A DNA stretch of 64,000 nucleotides. It comes from Demequina sp. NBRC 110057 (lineage in GTDB: Bacteria; Actinomycetota; Actinomycetes; Actinomycetales; Demequinaceae). The position numbers were made by a program, and so were the translations under genes. The notes beneath the pieces are model-generated. The model did not search any database. It had not been told where the DNA came from and saw only the letters and a program-made list of their open reading frames with translations. Within the stretch, counting starts at the first letter, position 1; each line of letters opens with the position of its first letter. Shown here piece after piece: positions 46,626 through 54,487 of this stretch. The DNA lies in contig NZ_BBRN01000003.1 of assembly GCF_002090175.1 (NCBI RefSeq), positions 124,001 to 188,000 of the forward strand, read 5' to 3'.

Positions 46626-47702
46626 TCAGCGGCGCAGGGCGGGCGCGATCGCCACGCGGGCGATGGACCCGCCCGAGTGTGCCACGGCCTCGACGACGGC
46701 GTCGAGCCCGCGCGGCTCGGAGACGATCTGCGCCCACGGGCGCATCGCGTGCGTGGCCGCGAGGAAGGCCACCGCATCGGCCAGGTGTCGAGGCGCGGGG
46801 CGGCCCAGCCCCAGGAGCGCGAGCCCCTCCCTGCTCAGGCGCTCGACGTCCACGACGGCGTCGGGGACCTGGGAGCGGGCGCCGGCGACCACCGCCACAC
46901 CCCCTCCGGCGAGGGAGTCCGTGACCCTCACGAAGGTGTCCGCTCCCCCGGCGGCGTCGATCACCACGTCGCACGCCGGCACGCGCGCGTCGACGTCGAG
47001 CGCGGCGTCCGCCCCGAAGGCGAGGGCACGCCGGCGACGCTTGCCGCGGGGGTCCACGGCCGTCGCCGACGCCGCCCCGGCCTCCACCGCCATAGCGAGC
47101 GCGGCGAGGCCGATCATCCCCGCGCCGAGGACCACCACGCGCCTGCCGGCGACCGAGCCGGCGCGTTCCACCGCTGCCGCCGCCACCGCGAGGGCGCAGC
47201 CCGCCGGCGCGGCCACGGCATCGGGCACGCCGGAGGGCACCAGGGCGAGGGCCGCGCCCGCGGGAAGCATGAGGTGCGTGGCGAGGCTGCCGGAGAGCGC
47301 CCACGCATCGGTCATGGGCTGGCGACCGAGCTCGCGGGGCGTGGCGCACGCGCCAGCGAGGCCGGCGGTACACGCGGCACACGCCCCGCAGCCCACGTCC
47401 CGCCCCCACACGACGCGCATGCCGGGGGCGAGCGAGACGCCGTCAACGGTGAGGGCCTCCGCTCCCCTACCGACGGCCTCGACGACTCCCACTCCCTCGT
47501 GCCCCAGCACGGTGGGCCACGATCCCAGGCGGCGCTCCCGCACGGCGTCGCGCACGCAACCGCACACGGTGGCGACGCTCACCCGCACCAGCACCTGCCC
47601 TGGTGCGGGCGCCGGGCACGCGACGGAGGTGAGGCCGATGCCTGGCGCGCCCTCCCACAGGGCCACCCGGGCGGGCACGGTCGGGGTGGTCAGGGTCGGC
47701 AC
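46626..47702 (-). CDS. Zinc-dependent medium-chain dehydrogenase/reductase
   Basis: 358 aa. Catalytic zinc ligands in TVCGCVRD (Cys) and LGHEGVG (His/Glu); structural zinc cysteines spaced C-x2-C-x2-C-x7-C in GCGACAACTAGLAGAC; Rossmann motif VVLGAGMIGLAA. Oxidises an alcohol with NAD(P). The overall arrangement recalls the dehydrogenases found with phosphonate catabolism genes, but no such genes are nearby, so the substrate is open. It is the only clearly metabolic gene between rpsO and the amino-acid importer. Confidence 0.88.
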   Translation of the reverse strand: MPTLTTPTVPARVALWEGAPGIGLTSVACPAPAPGQVLVRVSVATVCGCVRDAVRERRLGSWPTVLGHEGVGVVEAVGRGAEALTVDGVSLAPGMRVVWGRDVGCGACAACTAGLAGACATPRELGRQPMTDAWALSGSLATHLMLPAGAALALVPSGVPDAVAAPAGCALAVAAAAVERAGSVAGRRVVVLGAGMIGLAALAMAVEAGAASATAVDPRGKRRRRALAFGADAALDVDARVPACDVVIDAAGGADTFVRVTDSLAGGGVAVVAGARSQVPDAVVDVERLSREGLALLGLGRPAPRHLADAVAFLAATHAMRPWAQIVSEPRGLDAVVEAVAHSGGSIARVAIAPALRR

Positions 47703-47823
47703 GAGCGCGACCCTCTCGCGCCGCCTGCGGTGCGCACAAGCGCGCGGGGCCGCCGTCCGTGCGATGTTTAGCGAACGTTCACCGCGGCGTTACTCACGCC
47801 CGTGTGGAGGTGACGTGCGGGTG

Positions 47824-48684
47824 TCAGTCGCCCGTGCGCTCGTACCGGTCGAGGTGCGGCACCTGGGGCGACGGGAGGATGGTCCCCGCGGTGTCGTCCC
47901 ACGCGTCGAGCCAGCGTCCGTCCTCCATGGCCTCCGCGAGGACGTCGTCGATCCACAGGCGGAAGTCGTCGTCCTCGAGCGCCACGCCCACGCCGTAAGG
48001 CTCCGCGGTGAACGAGCCGCCCACGATCTTGAACTGACCCTCGGCATCGGCCGCGTATCCGGCGAGGATGACGTCGTCCGTGGTGACCACGTCCACCTGC
48101 CCCGTCCGCAGCGGCTCGATGCAGTCGGAGTAGTCGTCGAAGACCACGAGCTCCGCGTCGGGCGCCACGCGCGAGATGGTGCTCGCCGCCGTCGAGCCCT
48201 CGACCGAACAGACCTTCTTGCCCTCGAGGTCGAGCGCCGAGGAGATCTCGGCGTCGGAGGTGCGCGTCATGAGCGACTGGCCGGCTACGTAGTAGGGGCC
48301 GGCGAAGCCCACCCGCTCCTTGCGGTCGTCGGAGATCGTGTAGGTCGCGATGACCATGTCGACGGCTCCGGTGGACAAGAGGTCCTCGCGCTGACCCGAG
48401 GGGGCCTCGACCCAGGTGATGCCGTCCTCGTCGATCCCGAGCTCGGCGGCGATGAGCCGCCCCACCTCGACGTCGAAGCCCTCGGGCGAGCCGTCGGTGC
48501 CCATCTCGCCGAACAGCGGCTGGTCGTATTTGATGCCGATGGTCACCTCGCCGGCGTCGGCAAGCCTCTGCATCGTCGACCCGGCGGGCAGCCCGCCGGG
48601 CGCGCACGCCGCCATCGCGGCGGCCGCCATCGCGGTCGTCGTGGCCGCCACCATGCGACCCCTAGAAGTTCTCAGCGCCATCAT
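47824..48684 (-). CDS. Second amino-acid ABC transporter binding protein (GluB-like paralogue)
   Basis: 286 aa lipoprotein: the signal peptide ends AACAPG with lipidated cysteine near residue 26, then a family-3 solute-binding domain (GEVTIGIKYDQPLFGEM, EGFDVEVGRLIAAELGI). It closely resembles the GluB-like protein at 50418-51293, sharing VCSVEGST, CIEPLRTGQVDVVTTDDVILAGY and the EPYGVGVA loop. The ATG at 48684 has a GAGGGG site. It follows the permease by 97 bases and seems to have its own promoter, so it may widen substrate range. Confidence 0.9.
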   Translation of the reverse strand: MMALRTSRGRMVAATTTAMAAAAMAACAPGGLPAGSTMQRLADAGEVTIGIKYDQPLFGEMGTDGSPEGFDVEVGRLIAAELGIDEDGITWVEAPSGQREDLLSTGAVDMVIATYTISDDRKERVGFAGPYYVAGQSLMTRTSDAEISSALDLEGKKVCSVEGSTAASTISRVAPDAELVVFDDYSDCIEPLRTGQVDVVTTDDVILAGYAADAEGQFKIVGGSFTAEPYGVGVALEDDDFRLWIDDVLAEAMEDGRWLDAWDDTAGTILPSPQVPHLDRYERTGD

Positions 48685-48703
48685 CCGTCCCCTCTGCCGC
48701 CCG

Positions 48704-48732
48704 AGGGTACACGTCGTCCCCAAGAATGCGAA
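48704..48732 (-). promoter_or_regulatory. Predicted promoter of the second binding protein
   Basis: Minus-strand -35 TTCGCA (48727-48732), 17-base spacer, -10 TACCCT (48704-48709). It would start transcription about 13 bases before the ATG. Confidence 0.4.
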
Positions 48733-48781
48733 AGGGTTCGACTGACCCGCGGTCGGGAAGACGCTGCGCCCCTGGTGAGCC

Positions 48782-49702
48782 CTACGCGCCCGCCGCGCCC
48801 GCTCCCCCGCCGGCGCCATAGGCGGCGCGCGCGGCCGTCTCCGGGGCCGCGACGTCTCCGCCGTCGGCGGGCCGCGCGACGTGACTCGAGCGACGCATGC
48901 GCCCCTCGAGCCAGGTCGCGAGACGCGCCACGAGCATGTTCACGGAGATGTAGATCGCGGCGGACGCGAGGATGAGCGGCGCCGTCGACGCGCTGCCGAA
49001 GAAGTTGTAGAGGTTCTTCGTGACCGCGAGGAGCTCGACGTATCCGATGATGAAGCCCAGCGACGTGTCCTTCAACAGCACGACGATCTGGCTGATGAGC
49101 GCCGGCAGCATGATCCTCACGGCCTGCGGCAACTGGATGCGCAGCATGGTGGCCAGCGGCGACAGGCCGATGCTGAGCCCCGCCTCCTTCTGGCCCTTGG
49201 GAAGCGCGGCGATGCCGGCGCGCAGGATCTCGGCCACGACCGCCGTGTTGTAGACCACGAGGCCGAGCACCACGGACGGCAGCAGCGACAGGTCGAGCGC
49301 GATCACGCCGAAGTACATGAGCAGCAGCACGGGGATGCCGCGGAAGACGTGGGTGAAGCCGTACGCGGTCCAGCGCACTAGCCGCATGGGGGCCTGACGC
49401 GCGACGGTGAGCACCAGCGCGCACACGGCGACGATGGGCACGGCGATGACGACCGCCTTGAGGGTTCCCAGCACGAGGCCGTCCCACAGCAGGCGGCGCC
49501 ACACGTCCCACCCGCTAAAGCCCTTGTCGCCGGCGAGGAGCACCTGCCAGCGGTCGTCGAGCACGCCGCGGCTCCATGCCGCCTGGACGAGCCACGCGAT
49601 GAGCCCGAGCACGACGAGGGTGAAAACGACGTTGAGCGTCTTGTCCCGGCGGATCGCCTTGGGCCCGGGGACGTCGTAGAGAACCTGCTGCGTGTCGCTC
49701 AT
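48782..49702 (-). CDS. gluD: Amino-acid ABC transporter permease GluD-like
   Basis: 306 aa. An N-terminal cytoplasmic stretch (about 28 residues), then five or so membrane helices with the HisMQ-family EAA loop (EILRAGIAALPKGQKEAGLSIGLSPLATM). The C-terminus of about 40 residues is Ala/Gly-rich. The ATG overlaps the gluC stop by 4 bases. With GluC it forms the membrane channel for glutamate or related amino acids. Confidence 0.9.
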   Translation of the reverse strand: MSDTQQVLYDVPGPKAIRRDKTLNVVFTLVVLGLIAWLVQAAWSRGVLDDRWQVLLAGDKGFSGWDVWRRLLWDGLVLGTLKAVVIAVPIVAVCALVLTVARQAPMRLVRWTAYGFTHVFRGIPVLLLMYFGVIALDLSLLPSVVLGLVVYNTAVVAEILRAGIAALPKGQKEAGLSIGLSPLATMLRIQLPQAVRIMLPALISQIVVLLKDTSLGFIIGYVELLAVTKNLYNFFGSASTAPLILASAAIYISVNMLVARLATWLEGRMRRSSHVARPADGGDVAAPETAARAAYGAGGGAGAAGA

Positions 49703-50352
49703 CGGGCCACCGCCACCCTCGACTCGAGTCGTTCGGCCGTGACGGACAGCGGCACCGTGATCACGAGATAGCACAGGCCGACGCCGGCAAAGATGCCGAC
49801 CACGTCGGCGGGGTTGCCGTACGAGAGGCGGTTCGCCACCGCCACGAGGTCGGTCACCGCGAACGCCGCGGCGACCGAGCTGTTCTTGATGTGCGCGATG
49901 TAGACGTTGATCATCGGCGGCAGCACCGAGCGGAAGGCTTGGGGAAGCACCACCTGGGTGAGCGTCTGGATGAACGTGAGGCCCACGCTCCTCGCGGCCT
50001 CGGCCTGACCCACGCCCACGGAGTTGATGCCGGAGCGGATCGCCTCACAGACGAAGGTCGCGGTGTACAGCGTGAGGGCGAGGATGGCCATCGGCATGCC
50101 GAGCGGCACCTTGAGGCCAAGGAGCGACGGCGCCGCCGCGACGAGGAACACGAACAGCAGTGTCAGCGGCGTGTTGCGCACCACGTTGACGTACCCGCTG
50201 GCGAAGGTCCTCAGCGGCCCCACGGGCGACACCCTGAACGCGGCGAGCGTGACTCCCCACACGAAGGCGAGGACGCCGGAGGCGAGCGAGACCCACAGCG
50301 TGGCCCCAAACCCCTGCAGCACCAGGTCGGCGTTGTCGATGAGCGCGCCCAT
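49699..50352 (-). CDS. gluC: Amino-acid ABC transporter permease GluC-like
   Basis: 217 aa HisMQ-family permease. EAA loop EAIRSGINSVGVGQAEAARSVGLTFIQTL. Pairs with GluD. It lies 65 bases downstream of gluB, and that gap is filled by a 15-bp perfect hairpin. Confidence 0.9.
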   Translation of the reverse strand: MGALIDNADLVLQGFGATLWVSLASGVLAFVWGVTLAAFRVSPVGPLRTFASGYVNVVRNTPLTLLFVFLVAAAPSLLGLKVPLGMPMAILALTLYTATFVCEAIRSGINSVGVGQAEAARSVGLTFIQTLTQVVLPQAFRSVLPPMINVYIAHIKNSSVAAAFAVTDLVAVANRLSYGNPADVVGIFAGVGLCYLVITVPLSVTAERLESRVAVAR

Positions 50353-50370
50353 GGCCCTCTTCCTGTGTGG

Positions 50371-50404
50371 GGTGCGTCCCGGCGCTCAGGCGCCGGGACG
50401 CACC
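50371..50404 (-). terminator. Perfect intra-operon hairpin between gluB and gluC
   Basis: GGTGCGTCCCGGCGC (50371-50385), four-base loop, GCGCCGGGACGCACC (50390-50404): 15 perfect pairs starting 13 bases after the gluB stop. It probably attenuates transcription and shields the gluB 3' end, giving more binding protein than permease. Confidence 0.75.
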
Positions 50405-50417
50405 ACGGTGACGGGTG

Positions 50418-51293
50418 TTAGCTGTTCTCGTAGCGGTCGACGGTCGGCAGCTCGGGCTCGGGGAGCACGGTGCCGGCGGTCTCGTTCCACGCGTCCATCC
50501 AGCGGCCGTCCTCGAAGGAGGCCTCGAGGACGTCGTTGATCCAGTCGCGGAACTCGTCGTCGTCGTGCGCGAGGCCGATGCCGTAGGGCTCCTCGGTGAA
50601 GGGGTCTCCCGCGATCTTGAAGTCGCCGTCCGAGTCGTCGACGTAGCCGGCGAGGATGACGTTGTCCGTGGTGACGACGTCAACCTGGCCGTTGCGCAGC
50701 GGCTCGAGGCAGTCGGTGTAGGCGCCGAACAGCTTGAGCTCGGCGTCCGGGTAGTTGTCGGCGATGTTCGCGGCGGGGGTCGAGCCCTCGACGGAGCACA
50801 CAACCTTGCCGGCGAGGTCGTCGGGGCCGGTGATGTCCTCGTTGTCGCTCAGCACCATGAGCGCCTGGCCGGCGTTGTAGTACGGGCCGGCGAAGGAGAC
50901 GATCTCCTTGCGCTCGTCGTTGATCGTGTACGTCGCCACGACGATGTCGACCTGGCCGCCCTCGATGTACGGCTCGCGGTTCGCGGACACTGTCTCGGTC
51001 CAGGTGATGTTTCCCTCGTCGATGCCCAGTTCGGCAGCGATCATCTTGCCGATCTCGACGTCGAAGCCGACCGGTGCTCCGTCGGGGCCCACCAGGCCGA
51101 ACAGTGGCTGGTCAAACTTGGTGCCGATGGTGATCTCGCCGGCCTCGGCGAGCGCCGCCATGGTCGAGCCCTCGGGGAAGTCGCCCGCCTCCGCGCCCGT
51201 GGACGAGCCCGAGTCCGAGTCGTCCGATGCGCAGGCGCTGAGCGCGATCGCCGCAGCGGCGCCGAGCGCCGCCATCTTGGTCTTCGTGAACAT
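50418..51293 (-). CDS. gluB: Amino-acid ABC transporter binding lipoprotein GluB-like
   Basis: 291 aa. Signal peptide with lipobox LSAC (Cys21), then a family-3 binding domain: GEITIGTKFDQPLFGLV, VGFDVEIGKMIAAELGI, VCSVEGSTPAAN. The likely ligand is glutamate or another acidic amino acid, by similarity to corynebacterial GluB; this is inference. Its gene is flanked by hairpins on both sides. Confidence 0.92.
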   Translation of the reverse strand: MFTKTKMAALGAAAAIALSACASDDSDSGSSTGAEAGDFPEGSTMAALAEAGEITIGTKFDQPLFGLVGPDGAPVGFDVEIGKMIAAELGIDEGNITWTETVSANREPYIEGGQVDIVVATYTINDERKEIVSFAGPYYNAGQALMVLSDNEDITGPDDLAGKVVCSVEGSTPAANIADNYPDAELKLFGAYTDCLEPLRNGQVDVVTTDNVILAGYVDDSDGDFKIAGDPFTEEPYGIGLAHDDDEFRDWINDVLEASFEDGRWMDAWNETAGTVLPEPELPTVDRYENS

Positions 51294-51311
51294 GCTTTCC
51301 TCCCTTGCTTG

Positions 51312-51331
51312 CCCCGGGGTGGACCCCGGGG
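51312..51331 (-). terminator. Hairpin between gluA and gluB
   Basis: CCCCGGGGT (51312-51320), GG, ACCCCGGGG (51323-51331): a short GC-only palindrome in the 49-base gap. It could pause RNA polymerase or act as a processing or stability site. Confidence 0.45.
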
Positions 51332-51342
51332 TCGCGACGCCG

Positions 51343-52107
51343 CTAGTGCGTCAAGATCTTGGACAGGAAGTCCTTGGCACGGTCCGACTGCGGATTCGTG
51401 AAGAACTCCTCCGGGGTGGCCTGCTCGACGACCTTGCCGTCGGCCATGAACACCACCCGGTTGGCCGCCTTACGCGCGAAGCCCATCTCGTGGGTGACGA
51501 CGATCATCGTCATTCCCTCCTTCGCGAGGTCGGCCATGACGTCGAGGACCTCGTTGATCATCTCGGGGTCGAGCGCCGAGGTGGGCTCGTCGAAGAGCAT
51601 GACCTTGGGGTGCATCGCGAGGGACCGCGCGATGGCGACACGCTGCTGCTGGCCGCCGGAGAGCTGAGCCGGGTACTTCTGCGCCTGGTTCGCGACGCCG
51701 ACCCGTTCGAGCAGGGCCATCGCCTCCTCGCGCGCCTTCGCCTTGGGCATGCCGCGCACCTTGATGGGGCCGAGCGTGACGTTCTCGAGGATCGTCTTGT
51801 GCGCGAAGAGGTTGAACGACTGGAACACCATGCCGACATCGGCGCGCAGTCGGGCGAGCGGCCTGCCCTCCTCGGGAAGGGTCTCGCCGTCGATGGTGAT
51901 GGTGCCGTCGTCGATGGTCTCGAGACGGTTGATCGAGCGGCACAGCGTCGACTTACCGGAGCCTGACGGCCCGATGACGATCACGACCTCGCCGCGGTCG
52001 ACGGTGAGGTTGATGTCGTTGAGGACGTGCAGCTCACCGAAGTGCTTGTTGACGTGGTCGAGGACCACGAGCGGGCCGCCAGCGGCCGCGTCTGGGCTTC
52101 CATCCAT
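51343..52107 (-). CDS. gluA: Amino-acid ABC transporter ATPase GluA-like
   Basis: 254 aa. Walker [10 protein letters not shown], signature [13 protein letters not shown], Walker [15 protein letters not shown]-loop VVTHEMGFA. It is the first gene of the importer operon, 40 bases after ribF in the same direction; no clear promoter or terminator stands between them. Confidence 0.95.
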   Translation of the reverse strand: MDGSPDAAAGGPLVVLDHVNKHFGELHVLNDINLTVDRGEVVIVIGPSGSGKSTLCRSINRLETIDDGTITIDGETLPEEGRPLARLRADVGMVFQSFNLFAHKTILENVTLGPIKVRGMPKAKAREEAMALLERVGVANQAQKYPAQLSGGQQQRVAIARSLAMHPKVMLFDEPTSALDPEMINEVLDVMADLAKEGMTMIVVTHEMGFARKAANRVVFMADGKVVEQATPEEFFTNPQSDRAKDFLSKILTH

Positions 52108-52147
52108 TCACCGACCATAGCCCGTGATCGACGCGAAGCGCCTGGTT

Positions 52148-53122
52148 TTAATCGAGTTGTAACACGTCGCGGCACCACGCGACGTCCCCGTGGAGCGCGT
52201 CGATGAGCGCCTCCACGGAACCGAAGTCGAGCATCGGGCGGCGCCACTGCACCAGGTCGAGCGCCACCTCGGCGCCGTACAGGTCGAGGCCCGAGCGGTC
52301 GATCGCGTAGCCCTCGACCCGCAGCCCGTCCGACCCGACGGTGTAGTTGTAGCCCAGGCTCACGGCGGTGGCCATGGGCTCGCCCACCACTCCCGCGGCG
52401 GCCGCGTTGTCGCGTGCGTTCAGCACCGTCATCCACGCGGCGAACACGCCGTGGCGAGGGATCATGCCGCCCGTCACCTCGAGGTTCGCGGTGGGGAAGC
52501 CGATCTCGCGGCCCAGCTTGTCGCCGTGCACCACGGTGCCGCGCAGCCGGTGCGGCCGTCCCAGCACCCCCGCGGCGTCGACCATGCGCCCGTCCTCGAG
52601 AAGCTCGCGCACCCACGTGGACGACCATCGCCTGCCGGACTCGGAGATCGCGCAGGCATCGTCGATGACGTCGAGCTCGAAGCCCATCGCCGCGCCGAGC
52701 GCCCGCATCGTCTCGACGTCGCCCGCGTTGCCGCGCCCAAACTTGGTGTCGCGGCCCACCACCACGGTCGTGGCGCCCAGGCCGTCGACGAGCCAGGTGC
52801 GGACGAACTGCTGAGGGGTCTGCTGCGCGAACTCCAGCGTGTAGTCCAGGACGAGCACGCCGTCGAGGCCTGTCGCGGCAAGCCGGTCGAGCTTGTCCTC
52901 GAGTCCCGTGATGAGCTCCGGCGGGTGGGCGGGATCGTGGACCGCCTTGGGGTGTGGGTCGAACGTCATCGCGACGGCGCGCTGGCCGCGCGCACGCGCG
53001 TCCTCCACCATGCGGGTGAGCACCGCCTGGTGGCCACGGTGCACCCCGTCGAAGTTGCCAATGGTGACGGCGGTGGGGCCCAGGTCCGAGGGAACCTCCG
53101 CCAGCGAGCGCCAGATCTGCAT
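52148..53122 (-). CDS. ribF: Bifunctional riboflavin kinase/FAD synthetase
   Basis: About 324 aa. The N-terminal adenylyltransferase domain begins with TIGNFDGVHRGHQAVL, then STWVRELLEDGRM; the C-terminal kinase domain has GKLGREIGFPTANLE-type sequence (DKLGREIGFPTANLE here). It makes FMN and FAD from riboflavin. ATG 53122 (MQIWRSL) fits the family; ATG 53134, overlapping the truB stop, is an alternative and would favour translational coupling. Confidence 0.95.
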   Translation of the reverse strand: MQIWRSLAEVPSDLGPTAVTIGNFDGVHRGHQAVLTRMVEDARARGQRAVAMTFDPHPKAVHDPAHPPELITGLEDKLDRLAATGLDGVLVLDYTLEFAQQTPQQFVRTWLVDGLGATTVVVGRDTKFGRGNAGDVETMRALGAAMGFELDVIDDACAISESGRRWSSTWVRELLEDGRMVDAAGVLGRPHRLRGTVVHGDKLGREIGFPTANLEVTGGMIPRHGVFAAWMTVLNARDNAAAAGVVGEPMATAVSLGYNYTVGSDGLRVEGYAIDRSGLDLYGAEVALDLVQWRRPMLDFGSVEALIDALHGDVAWCRDVLQLD

Positions 53123-53130
53123 GGCGCCCA

Positions 53131-54063
53131 TCATGCCTGAGGCGTGGAGGTGCGGAAGACGATCTCCGGCTTCAGCTTGCCGCCCTGGGGGCTGACGATC
53201 GCGATGAGGTCACCGTCGCCGTCAAGCGCCGCCATGGGGCCCTCGTACGCCAGGGTCGGGTCCGCCTCGAGCCACTGGCCAAAGCCGAGGGTGGCGACCT
53301 CGCGCTCGGTCAGCGCCCTCACCGGCAGGATGTCGGCGGCCGCGGAGCCCAGCGCGAGGCGGGGCACCTCTCCCCCGGCCTCGACGATGGCGCCGAGCTC
53401 GTCGAGCGTCGCGGCGTCCTTCACCTCGAGGTCGCCCACGCTCGTGCGCCTGAGCGCCGTGAGGTGGCCGCCCACGCCGAGCGCGGCGCCGAGGTCGCGC
53501 GCGAGCGCGCGCACGTAGGTGCCGGAAGAGACGTCGACGCGTACGTCGAGGTCGAGCATGTCGCCCTCGCGGCGGGCGCCGAGGATCGCGAACTCGTGCA
53601 CCGTGACGGGCCGGGCGGGAAGCTGCACGTCCTCGCCGTCGCGCACCCGCTTGTAGGCGCGCTGGCCGTCGATCTTGATGGCGCTGACAGCGCTGGGGAC
53701 CTGCTGGATGTCGCCCGTGAGGGCCGCCACCGCCTCGGCAACCTGGTCCGCGGTGACAGCGGAGGCATCGGCCGATGCCGTGACGTCACCCTCGGCATCG
53801 TCCGTCACCGTGGACTGGCCGAGCCGGATGGTGGCCTCGTAGACCTTGTCGTGACCCACGACGTACGTCAGCAGCTTGGTGGCCTTGCCGACGCCGATCA
53901 CGAGCAGGCCGGTAGCCATCGGGTCGAGCGTGCCGGCGTGGCCCACCTTGCGGGTGCCGGCGAGCCGGCGCATGCGGCCGACGACGTCGTGGGACGTCCA
54001 GCCCGCGGGCTTGTCCACGAGGACAAGCCCGGGGGCCGGATCATCCTTACGCTTCGTCGCCAT
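53131..54063 (-). CDS. truB: tRNA pseudouridine(55) synthase
   Basis: 310 aa. Catalytic aspartate Asp47 in GHAGTLDPMATG, plus SAIKIDGQRAYKR and the C-terminal TruB domain. Modifies U55 in the T-loop of tRNAs. The ATG at 54063 overlaps the end of rbfA by 17 bases; farther upstream codons would extend deep into rbfA and are not used. Confidence 0.95.
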   Translation of the reverse strand: MATKRKDDPAPGLVLVDKPAGWTSHDVVGRMRRLAGTRKVGHAGTLDPMATGLLVIGVGKATKLLTYVVGHDKVYEATIRLGQSTVTDDAEGDVTASADASAVTADQVAEAVAALTGDIQQVPSAVSAIKIDGQRAYKRVRDGEDVQLPARPVTVHEFAILGARREGDMLDLDVRVDVSSGTYVRALARDLGAALGVGGHLTALRRTSVGDLEVKDAATLDELGAIVEAGGEVPRLALGSAAADILPVRALTEREVATLGFGQWLEADPTLAYEGPMAALDGDGDLIAIVSPQGGKLKPEIVFRTSTPQA

Positions 54064-54487
54064 CCTCGTCGGCCTTGCGACGGTACGGGTCCTCGTCGCC
54101 GGCGTACGAGGCGCTCTCGCGCAGGCGGCGCAGCTCCTCGTCACGCTGGTGAGCCTCGTGCAGCGCCTTGTCCAGCGTCGCCGCCGTCTCCGGCACCGCA
54201 TCGAGGTGGAACTCGAGCGACGGCGTGAGACGAATGGACAGCTCGCGCCCCACGAGGGTGCGCAGCCGGCCCTTCGCCGAGGCGAGGGCGGCGGCCGTGG
54301 CCGCACGCTCCTCCTCCCCGCCGTACACCGTGTAGAACACGGACGCCTGCTGGAGGTCGCCGGTGACGCGTACATCGGTCACGGTGACGAACCCCAGCCG
54401 GGGGTCCTTGATCTCGGTCTCGAGGGCGCGGGCCACCACCTTCTTGATGGTGCCCGCGACCCTCATCGCACGTGCGTTGTCGACCAT
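54047..54487 (-). CDS. rbfA: Ribosome-binding factor A
   Basis: 146 aa. KH-like fold with KDPRLGFVTVTDVRVTGDLQ and PSLEFHLD. It matures the 30S subunit at the 5' end of 16S rRNA. The C-terminal 40 residues are charged. It shares one base with the infB stop and overlaps truB. Confidence 0.95.
   Translation of the reverse strand: MVDNARAMRVAGTIKKVVARALETEIKDPRLGFVTVTDVRVTGDLQQASVFYTVYGGEEERAATAAALASAKGRLRTLVGRELSIRLTPSLEFHLDAVPETAATLDKALHEAHQRDEELRRLRESASYAGDEDPYRRKADEDGDEA

Noticed and set aside
52108..52147. Possible promoter between ribF and gluA (TATGGT near the gluA start)
   Set aside because: No acceptable -35 at 16-18 bases and the element lies only a few bases from the ATG.
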